Positions 21,153 to 27,171 of a stretch of DNA of 64,000 bases are shown here, piece by piece. The DNA comes from Methylophaga sp. (GTDB lineage: Bacteria; Pseudomonadota; Gammaproteobacteria; Nitrosococcales; Methylophagaceae), in assembly GCA_002706095.1 (NCBI GenBank), contig PAJP01000018.1, positions 98,719 through 162,718 of the forward strand. Reading direction: 5' to 3'. How positions within the stretch are numbered: the stretch's first letter is position 1; the number at the start of each line of letters is the position of its first letter. The position numbers and the translations under genes were made by a program. Below the pieces are notes generated by a model that was given only the letters and a program-made list of their open reading frames with translations, was not told where the DNA came from and searched no databases.

Positions 21153-23179
21153 GCGCATTATTAGAAGTCAAAGCATTAAAAACATGGTTTGGAAATGATA
21201 AGGCGCCATACCGAGCTGTTGATGGGGTGGATTTTTGTATTGAGAAAGGTCAAACCTATGCGCTAGTGGGAGAGTCAGGCTGTGGCAAATCTATGACAGC
21301 ATTGTCTCTTCTGAGGTTGAACCCTTATCCAGCCAGCCACATTGTGGCTGGAGAAGTCCGCTTGGGTGGACAAAACATTCTTTCTCTTTCTGAAGCAGAA
21401 ATGGAAAAAATTCGTGGTCGTAGAATAGCCATGATTTTTCAAGAACCACAAAGTTCACTAAATCCTGTTCTCACTGTAGGACAGCAGATTGCTGAAGTAT
21501 TTAAATGGCACTTCAATCTTGATAAGGAAGCGATTCATCACAAAACGATAGACTTACTTGGATCGGTAGGTATTCCTGATCCTAATGAACGCATCAATGC
21601 TTACCCTCATCAGTTGTCTGGTGGCATGAAACAACGCGTGATGATTGCTATGGCGCTTGCCGGTGAACCTGAGTTATTGATTGCAGATGAACCAACAACC
21701 GCCTTAGATGTGACCATTCAGGCTCAAATACTTGATTTGCTGAAAGCTATTCAGCAGAAAACAGGTATGGCCATTCTACTGATTACGCATGACTTAGGTG
21801 TTGTTGCTCAGATGGCCGATCATGTAGCCGTGATGTATGCCGGGCAAATTGTCGAATCAGCCAGCCGAACACAATTCTTTAATAATACTCAACATCCGTA
21901 CACTCAAAAGCTTTTTCAGGCTATTCCCTCAAAGCAGAAAAGGGAAGAAAAACTCACGGTGATACAAGGAAGCGTGCCGCCATTAAATCGCCAGTTTCAT
22001 GCTTGTCGTTTTGCTGAACGTTGTGAGCTGGCTTGGGATGACTGTCATGAGGTTGAACCACGTTGGATCATCAATCAGGCACATGGTGTTCGATGTCATT
22101 TATATGATAGTGATGTGCATGCTGAGCAAAAAGCCCATCAACAGTCTTTCCATAGCTCAAAGCTTTCACAGGTTGTACCAGCAGATAATGCGATACTGCA
22201 AGTCAACGACTTAAAAGTTCACTTTCCTATCAAAAAAGGATTGTTCCAACGGACTATTGGTGCAGTGAAGGCGGTTGATGGCTTAAGCTTCGAGCTTCGT
22301 TCTGCCGAAACGTTGGCATTAGTTGGCGAGTCTGGTTGTGGCAAAACCACAGTTGGCAAAGGAATATTGCAACTCGTACCTGTCACCTCTGGCAATGTTA
22401 TTTTTCAGAAACAAACGCTTAATCGATTGTCATCTAAAGCCTTACGTTCAGCTCGCGCTTCTATGCAGATTATCTTTCAAGATCCTTTTGCGTCAATGAA
22501 CCCGCGAATGACCATTAACAATGTCATCAAAGAGGGGATGTTGACATCTTCAATTAAAGATCCTGCGTTGCAGGAAGCAAAAGTGGATGAATTACTGCTT
22601 CGAGTGGGATTGAGGACAGATATCAAACATCGTTATCCACATGAGTTTTCAGGTGGTCAGCGCCAACGAATATGTATAGCAAGAGCATTAGCGGCTGAAC
22701 CAGAATTAATAATCTGTGATGAACCCACGAGTGCACTGGATGTATCTGTTCAGGCACAGATATTAAATTTACTAAGAGATATTCAGCATGAGTTTGGATT
22801 ATCATTTTTATTTATAACCCATAACATCAGTGTGGTAGATTATTTGGCTCATCGTGTGGCGGTAATGTATCTTGGCCGCATTGTTGAGCAGGGCACACGG
22901 GATGAAGTGTTAAATAATCCAAAGCACCCATACACTCAGGCATTACTTGCAGCGGTTCCCAGAATTCATGCAGATGAGAATGTGGTGGTCGCTCATCAAC
23001 TTGATGGTGAACTGCCTTCGCCAGCGAATCCACCTAAAGGCTGTCACTTTCATCAGCGCTGTCCACATGCTATGCCAATCTGTTTGGAGCTCTATCCCGA
23101 CTCAACACCGCTCAGCCCAACACATCATGTGAAATGTTTTTTATTTGAGGAAAATTATGGATCAGCAAACACAAACTGA
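21149..23179 (+). CDS. Double-cassette oligopeptide ABC transporter ATPase (YejF/GsiA-like)
   Basis: Two complete ABC cassettes lie in one 676-residue chain, equivalent to fused DppD and DppF. The first has Walker [11 protein letters not shown], signature LSGGMKQRV and Walker B LLIADEPT. The second has [22 protein letters not shown] and [12 protein letters not shown]. Both are followed by oligopeptide-transporter C-terminal Cys-containing segments ([14 protein letters not shown] and [14 protein letters not shown]). It should power the permease encoded just upstream. The last 23 bases overlap the start of the DUF1244 gene. Confidence 0.92.
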   Translation: MSALLEVKALKTWFGNDKAPYRAVDGVDFCIEKGQTYALVGESGCGKSMTALSLLRLNPYPASHIVAGEVRLGGQNILSLSEAEMEKIRGRRIAMIFQEPQSSLNPVLTVGQQIAEVFKWHFNLDKEAIHHKTIDLLGSVGIPDPNERINAYPHQLSGGMKQRVMIAMALAGEPELLIADEPTTALDVTIQAQILDLLKAIQQKTGMAILLITHDLGVVAQMADHVAVMYAGQIVESASRTQFFNNTQHPYTQKLFQAIPSKQKREEKLTVIQGSVPPLNRQFHACRFAERCELAWDDCHEVEPRWIINQAHGVRCHLYDSDVHAEQKAHQQSFHSSKLSQVVPADNAILQVNDLKVHFPIKKGLFQRTIGAVKAVDGLSFELRSAETLALVGESGCGKTTVGKGILQLVPVTSGNVIFQKQTLNRLSSKALRSARASMQIIFQDPFASMNPRMTINNVIKEGMLTSSIKDPALQEAKVDELLLRVGLRTDIKHRYPHEFSGGQRQRICIARALAAEPELIICDEPTSALDVSVQAQILNLLRDIQHEFGLSFLFITHNISVVDYLAHRVAVMYLGRIVEQGTRDEVLNNPKHPYTQALLAAVPRIHADENVVVAHQLDGELPSPANPPKGCHFHQRCPHAMPICLELYPDSTPLSPTHHVKCFLFEENYGSANTN

Positions 23180-23414
23180 ACTTGAAGCCGCCGCGTTCAG
23201 ACGTTTACTTGAACATCTGCGTGAAAATACCGATGTACAAAACATTGATTTAATGAATCTGGCAGGATTTTGCCGGAATTGTTTATCAAAGTGGTATCTG
23301 GCTGCAGCAGAAGAAAAGCACATTGATATGGATTACGATCAAGCGCGTGAGCATATTTATGGCATGCCATATAGTGAATGGAAGGACAGATATCAGACAG
23401 GCCCAAAAAAATAA
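23157..23414 (+). CDS. DUF1244 family small protein
   Basis: The 85-residue protein matches the small, helical DUF1244 family found in proteobacteria. Conserved stretches are AAAFRRLLEHL, LMNLAGFCRNCLSKWY (two Cys near residues 47 and 50) and YGMPYSEWKDRYQ. GAGGAAAATT just before the ATG at 23157 fixes the start, within the end of the ABC ATPase gene in another frame. The function of the family is not known. The paired cysteines could bind metal, but this is a guess. It ends 16 bases from the convergent anti-sigma gene. Confidence 0.85.
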   Translation: MDQQTQTELEAAAFRRLLEHLRENTDVQNIDLMNLAGFCRNCLSKWYLAAAEEKHIDMDYDQAREHIYGMPYSEWKDRYQTGPKK

Positions 23415-23430
23415 TGGATGAAATGCGCGC

Positions 23431-23673
23431 TTATCTGGGCTTTGAATCAGATAATGTTCGCAGCTTTTCTGCCAGCGCTTTGGTATCTGTAGCATCTTCT
23501 TCTGTTGGTCGAAGTGTGGCAACAGTCGAAATGGTCTGACGAAGTTGTTGTAGATAATTTCGGCAGCAACTACAGACAAGCAGATGTAAAAATAGACCGA
23601 GTCGTTTTCTAATAGGCAGATCACCTTCAAGATAATTACTGGCTTCTTCTGCCACATCTTTACATTGAAACAT
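23431..23673 (-). CDS. Zinc-finger anti-sigma factor (soluble, HxxxCxxC)
   Basis: The 80-residue protein has the ZAS signature HxxxCxxC in HLLVCSCC (His30, Cys34, Cys37) after an N-terminal helix containing Cys4. Zinc-binding anti-sigma proteins of this type hold ECF sigma factors inactive and release them when the thiols are oxidised or a metal disturbs the site. Here there is no membrane helix, so it is a cytosolic sensor. It starts three bases after the sigma gene ends, the standard sigma/anti-sigma arrangement. The inducing signal is not known; the linked genes suggest metal or oxidant stress. Confidence 0.85.
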   Translation of the reverse strand: MFQCKDVAEEASNYLEGDLPIRKRLGLFLHLLVCSCCRNYLQQLRQTISTVATLRPTEEDATDTKALAEKLRTLSDSKPR

Positions 23674-23676
23674 CTG

Positions 23677-24288
23677 TTATCTTCCTCGGTATTCTTCGAT
23701 TTTGTGGTGTATGGTCGTGCGGGCCCGATGCAAGAGCACTCTAGCATTAGACGAACTGATATCCAGAATGTTACAGATCTCTGACATTGATAAGCCCTCC
23801 ATATCATACATAGTTAACAAAGCACGCTGGTTTGCGGGTAATTGACGAAAGCTTGTTTCAATCAGTTCTTTTAGTTGTTCGTTTTCAAGAAGGGCATCAG
23901 GTGTCTCCTGTTCCCAGGGTAAAACATCATCTAAGCGATGGCCTCGTTGATCAAATTTATCTCGAGGGACTGATTCCCAGCCTTCATCCAGAGAAACTTG
24001 TCGTTGCTCTCGCTTGAACCGAGTCTTGGCAGCATTACTGGTGATTTGCAAAAGCCAAGTTTTTAAGCTGGAACGTGCCTCGAAGTTTGGTAATGCTTTG
24101 ATGGCTGACAGCCAGGCATCTTGAACAATCTCATCAGCGAACGCTTCACCCACAATAGCTCTGGCAATCGTGAGCATTAAGCCATGGTATTCAGATACAA
24201 CATAGTCAAACGCTTTAGCTTCACCCTCTATCAACTGCTGAATTAAGAGGCGCTCTTGTGTTGGACTATGCTTCACATTTTTTTTCAT
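23677..24288 (-). CDS. ECF-family RNA polymerase sigma factor
   Basis: The 203-residue protein has sigma region 2 (about 25-95, with DEIVQDAWLSAIKALPNF and SSLKTWLLQIT) and region 4 (about 135-195, LPANQRALLTMYDMEGLSMSEI). There is no region 1 or 3, as expected for an ECF factor. I place the start at the ATG at 24288 (MKKNVKHSPTQ), with an AAGGA about 14 bases upstream. A TTG at 24342 would add residues unlike the family and would overlay the presumed promoter of the neighbouring gene. It is co-transcribed with its anti-sigma and divergent from a Cys-rich secreted peptide, which is its likely target. Confidence 0.92.
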   Translation of the reverse strand: MKKNVKHSPTQERLLIQQLIEGEAKAFDYVVSEYHGLMLTIARAIVGEAFADEIVQDAWLSAIKALPNFEARSSLKTWLLQITSNAAKTRFKREQRQVSLDEGWESVPRDKFDQRGHRLDDVLPWEQETPDALLENEQLKELIETSFRQLPANQRALLTMYDMEGLSMSEICNILDISSSNARVLLHRARTTIHHKIEEYRGR

Positions 24289-24294
24289 TATGTT

Positions 24295-24320
24295 TGTAAC
24301 AATCCTTCGTGAGGCTCGTC
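24295..24320 (+). promoter_or_regulatory. Candidate ECF-sigma promoter for the Cys-rich peptide gene
   Basis: TGTAAC (24295-24300) is followed after 16 bases by CGTC (24317-24320), a spacing and sequence typical of ECF promoters (an AAC -35 core and a CGTC -10). It points toward the gene at 24386, leaving a leader of about 60 bases with an AAGGAAG ribosome site at 24371-24377. The adjacent sigma factor is the obvious candidate to read it. This is pattern recognition only. Confidence 0.5.
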
Positions 24321-24385
24321 TACTATGCAAGACGGACAACAATGCCCGTTTATTTTTTTAATAACAATAGAAGGAAGTAATCATC

Positions 24386-24709
24386 ATGGCAACCTTAAAT
24401 AAATCATCAGTCGCTATAGCCACATTAGCAGCAGGTATGGCTTTGTCACCATCTTTAGCCAGTGCCGACAGCAACCCATTCTCTTCAACAGAACTTTCGA
24501 GTGGTTATATGCAACTTGCTGAACATCATGCAGACGAAGCGAAATGTGGTGAAGCAAAGTGTGGTGGCGATAAAAAAGCTGAAGAAGTCAAATGTGGCGC
24601 GGATAAAAAAGCAAAAGAAGCTAAATGCGGTGGCGATAAAAAAGCTGAAGAAGCCAAATGCGGTGCAGATAAAAAAGCACATGAAGCCAGCTGTGGTGGT
24701 AATCACTAA
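24386..24709 (+). CDS. Secreted Cys-Gly repeat peptide, HvfA/BufA-like (putative MNIO precursor)
   Basis: The 107-residue product begins with a signal peptide (cleavage predicted after ASA, residue 27). After a short polar stretch, residues 51-104 hold six E-x-(K/S)-C-G motifs, with Cys at 54, 59, 70, 81, 92 and 103. The last five are spaced by exactly 11 residues, and a 22-residue super-repeat alternates GGDKKAEE with GADKKAKE. This matches low-complexity EGKCG-type proteins such as Haemophilus HvfA. In those, a DUF692 (MNIO) enzyme with a DUF2063 partner modifies the Cys residues, giving copper binding. No such enzymes are encoded nearby. It is followed by a DoxX protein, also typical of these operons. 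A periplasmic thiol/metal-buffer role is inferred. Confidence 0.8.
   Translation: MATLNKSSVAIATLAAGMALSPSLASADSNPFSSTELSSGYMQLAEHHADEAKCGEAKCGGDKKAEEVKCGADKKAKEAKCGGDKKAEEAKCGADKKAHEASCGGNH
24536..24697 (+). repeat. In-frame tandem repeat encoding the EAKCG motifs
   Basis: Within the peptide gene, a 33-base unit coding for 11 residues is repeated with slight variation, giving five equally spaced Cys codons after the first. The units differ at synonymous and a few coding positions and show a 66-base higher-order period. Such a repeat can expand or contract, changing the number of Cys motifs. Confidence 0.85.
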
Positions 24710-24728
24710 AAATACACTGGCAGTTTCT

Positions 24729-24755
24729 AAATAAGGGCTCTTTGAGCCCTTATTT
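24729..24755 (+). terminator. Perfect hairpin between the Cys-rich peptide gene and the DoxX gene
   Basis: AAATAAGGGCTC (24729-24740) pairs perfectly with GAGCCCTTATTT (24744-24755) around a TTT loop. The 3' side is T-rich but has no long T-run. It may act as a partial terminator or a 3' stabilising structure, raising peptide expression above that of the downstream membrane and reductase genes. Confidence 0.6.
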
Positions 24756-24771
24756 ATTAAGGAGAACAGGT

Positions 24772-25404
24772 ATGTCTATCTGTCATATTTATCATGGTGT
24801 CTCAAGCAGCTTAAATAAAACACGTGCCGTCGATTTTATGGCACCACTATTATTACGTGTGTATCTCGCGCCTGTTTTTTGGGTGGCTGCCAACAACAAA
24901 TGGAATCCGTTTGATGCTGATAGCTCTCTGAATAGCACAATCGCTTGGTTTGCGAATCCTGATTGGGGATTGGGGTTACCTTTTCCTGAATTGATGGCTT
25001 ATCTGGCCTGGGGAGCGGAATACTTTGGTGCAATTTTTCTCATTCTGGGCTTGGGCATTCGCTTAGTCACACTACCGTTAATGTTTACTATGATTGTCGC
25101 TGCTGTCACTGTCCATTGGCAAAACGGTTGGCAGGCAATACATGACACGATGAGTCCTTTTGCATCAAATGATGTCAATGAAGCTATAGAGCGTCTTCAC
25201 AAGGCGAAAGAGATTTTGCAGGAATATGGGCATTACGACTGGTTAACACAACATGGTAATTTCGTTGTGCTTAATAATGGTATTGAATTTGCCGCCACCT
25301 ATTTCCTGATGTTGCTAGTGTTGTTTTTTATCGGGGCTGGTAAGTACTTCAGTGTTGATTACTGGATAAGCCAATACTGTCAGCCGAGCGAGGAGGGTAA
25401 GTAA
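24772..25404 (+). CDS. DoxX-family membrane protein (HvfX-like)
   Basis: The 210-residue protein has four membrane segments (about residues 22-40, 70-92, 95-115 and 175-198) in the pattern of the DoxX/SURF4 family, with the conserved LAWGAEYFGAIFLILGLGIR helix pair. DoxX proteins accompany HvfA/BufA-type peptide operons, where their role is not well defined. A quinone- or redox-linked function is one possibility. AAGGAG about eight bases before the ATG at 24772 sets the start. Its stop is immediately followed by the msrP ATG (zero gap), so the two are translationally linked. Confidence 0.82.
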   Translation: MSICHIYHGVSSSLNKTRAVDFMAPLLLRVYLAPVFWVAANNKWNPFDADSSLNSTIAWFANPDWGLGLPFPELMAYLAWGAEYFGAIFLILGLGIRLVTLPLMFTMIVAAVTVHWQNGWQAIHDTMSPFASNDVNEAIERLHKAKEILQEYGHYDWLTQHGNFVVLNNGIEFAATYFLMLLVLFFIGAGKYFSVDYWISQYCQPSEEGK

Positions 25405-26367
25405 ATGTTTTTTAGAAAACAAAAATCCTGGGAAATAGCTGAATCAGAAGTCACTGACTTTGATATTTATCAAAACCGTCGACAGTTTCTCAATACCAGC
25501 ATATCGATTGGTCTAGCCAGTGCATTTCCATCAATGGCGTTAGCTGCGACCGAAGATAATCCGACTCAACTTTTCAAAGGCTTGAGTAATAGTCCTTTTT
25601 CTACAGAAGAAGAAAAAACGGATTTTGAGTCAATTACCACATATAACAATTTCTATGAGTTTGGCACATCAAAAACGGATCCTGCACTGAATGCGACCGC
25701 TTTTCCAGATAAGTCTGAACCATGGAAAGTGGTTATAGATGGTGAGTGTGAAAAGCCCGGTACATACGATTACGATGAATTGATAAAACCCTTTACTTTA
25801 GAAGAACGAATATATCGAATGCGCTGTGTGGAGGGGTGGTCTATGGTGATTCCATGGATTGGTTTTCCTCTGGCTGATTTGCTAAAAAAAGCGCAGCCAA
25901 ATGCGAATGCAAAATTTGTTGAATTCACGACATTATATGACCCAGAACAAATGCCGGGGCAGCGACGTGCTGTGCTTGACTGGCCTTATGTAGAAGGCTT
26001 ACGCATTGATGAAGCGATGAATCCTCTTACACTTTTGTCAGTGGGGCTCTATGGCAAAGAGTTATTAGGACAAAATGGGGCACCAATTCGATTAGTTGTG
26101 CCTTGGAAATACGGTTTTAAAAGCATTAAATCGATTGTGCGTATACGGTTTGTAGAAAAAATGCCTCAGACGGCATGGATGAAAGCTAATGCTAGAGAGT
26201 ATGGCTTTTATTCAAATGTGAATCCAAATGTTGACCACCCACGTTGGAGTCAGGCAAAAGAACGCCGTATCGGTGAGTTCTTGAAGCGTAAAACACTGAT
26301 GTTTAATGGTTACGGCGAGCAAGTGGCAGATCTCTATGCTGGCATGGATCTTAAACGTTATTTCTGA
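25405..26367 (+). CDS. msrP: Periplasmic methionine sulfoxide reductase, catalytic subunit MsrP
   Basis: MsrP (YedY) is a molybdopterin enzyme that repairs oxidised methionines in envelope proteins. The 320-residue sequence carries a Tat signal (NRRQFLN, Arg25-Arg26) followed by a hydrophobic stretch ending SMALA. The molybdenum-ligating cysteine is in [10 protein letters not shown] (Cys141). The [20 protein letters not shown] segment is the family's Moco-binding core. It directly follows the DoxX gene and precedes its membrane partner msrQ. The linkage with an ECF sigma factor parallels the Azospira system in which an ECF factor induces msrP under hypochlorite stress, but here the accompanying peptide is Cys-rich, not Met-rich. 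Confidence 0.96.
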   Translation: MFFRKQKSWEIAESEVTDFDIYQNRRQFLNTSISIGLASAFPSMALAATEDNPTQLFKGLSNSPFSTEEEKTDFESITTYNNFYEFGTSKTDPALNATAFPDKSEPWKVVIDGECEKPGTYDYDELIKPFTLEERIYRMRCVEGWSMVIPWIGFPLADLLKKAQPNANAKFVEFTTLYDPEQMPGQRRAVLDWPYVEGLRIDEAMNPLTLLSVGLYGKELLGQNGAPIRLVVPWKYGFKSIKSIVRIRFVEKMPQTAWMKANAREYGFYSNVNPNVDHPRWSQAKERRIGEFLKRKTLMFNGYGEQVADLYAGMDLKRYF

Positions 26368-26374
26368 AAACTAA

Positions 26375-26983
26375 ATGTCAGCAAAAAACAAAGCAAGCAT
26401 GGTCAAGGCAGGAGTGTTTTTTATCTGTCTTGTGCCACTCATTTATCTAATCTGGGGGCTCTTTACTGACAACCTCGGTGCTAATCCAGTTGAGACATTA
26501 ACCAGAAGCTCTGGCTTATGGGCATTACGTTTTTTATTAATCACTTTGCTGGTTTCACCTATGCGTTGGTACACAGGTCTGACGGTAGTCGTCAAATATC
26601 GACGCATGTTAGGTCTCTATGCCTTTTTCTATGCCTTTGTCCATATGCTGTTATATCTTGGTCTCGATCAACTTTTTAATATTCATGACATTTGGAAAGA
26701 TATCATCAAACGTCCATTCATCACTGTGGGCTTCATCAGTTTTATTTTGCTGTTACCCTTGGTAGTAACCTCAACTAATAAAATGATAAAAAGGTTGGGT
26801 GGTAAACGCTGGAAAAGGTTACACCGTCTGACATATTTAGTTGCTTCTTTGTCGTGTCTTCATTTTCTTATGCTGGTAAAGGCCGATATTCGTGAACCAG
26901 TCATTTACATACTGTTGCTTTTAGCCTTGTTTTTTGTCAGGTTTTTACATTCATTTAATAAAAAAAAGCTGGTCACTCGCTGA
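26375..26983 (+). CDS. msrQ: MsrQ, heme membrane subunit of the MsrPQ system
   Basis: The 202-residue integral membrane protein of the ferric-reductase-like (YedZ) family passes electrons from quinones to MsrP. It has about six membrane helices, with heme-ligand histidines seen in FYAFVHMLLYLG and in KRLHRLTYLVASLSCLHFL. The length is standard. The ATG at 26375 follows msrP by seven bases with no clear ribosome site, suggesting coupling. A T-rich stretch just after the stop might contribute to termination, but no strong hairpin is visible. Confidence 0.94.
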   Translation: MSAKNKASMVKAGVFFICLVPLIYLIWGLFTDNLGANPVETLTRSSGLWALRFLLITLLVSPMRWYTGLTVVVKYRRMLGLYAFFYAFVHMLLYLGLDQLFNIHDIWKDIIKRPFITVGFISFILLLPLVVTSTNKMIKRLGGKRWKRLHRLTYLVASLSCLHFLMLVKADIREPVIYILLLLALFFVRFLHSFNKKKLVTR

Positions 26984-27006
26984 TTTTTTTCGCAAACTGA
27001 TATACA

Positions 27007-27026
27007 ACACCTCAACGTTGTGGTGT
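27007..27026. repeat. Near-perfect palindrome upstream of aceE
   Basis: ACACCTCAACGTTGTGGTGT is a 20-base palindrome with a single mismatched pair, centred on AACGTT. It lies in the 188-base gap between msrQ and aceE, about 145 bases before the aceE ATG. It does not match the PdhR box that I know. It could be an operator for the pdh operon or a terminator remnant of the msr operon. The rest of the gap shows a TACAAT at about 27123 that may be part of a -10 box. Confidence 0.5.
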
Positions 27027-27171
27027 GAACTAACCATAAGTCAGTAAACAAGTTTCTGTTTAAATTCTGTGTCAAGTGGCATTGTATATAGTGGTTTGAG
27101 TCATGAATTCAAACAAAAACTGTTACAATGTTCCGCTGTTATTCATCGCGTTATGATTTGAGAAGGTATTT

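Noticed and set aside
24289..24342. Longer sigma factor starting at TTG 24342
   Set aside because: There is no ribosome site, the extra residues are unlike ECF factors, and it overlaps the presumed peptide promoter.
24485..24706. Phe-rich frame opposite the Cys-rich peptide repeats
   Set aside because: It is the antisense of Lys codons and the tandem repeat. The forward frame has the signal peptide and family motif.
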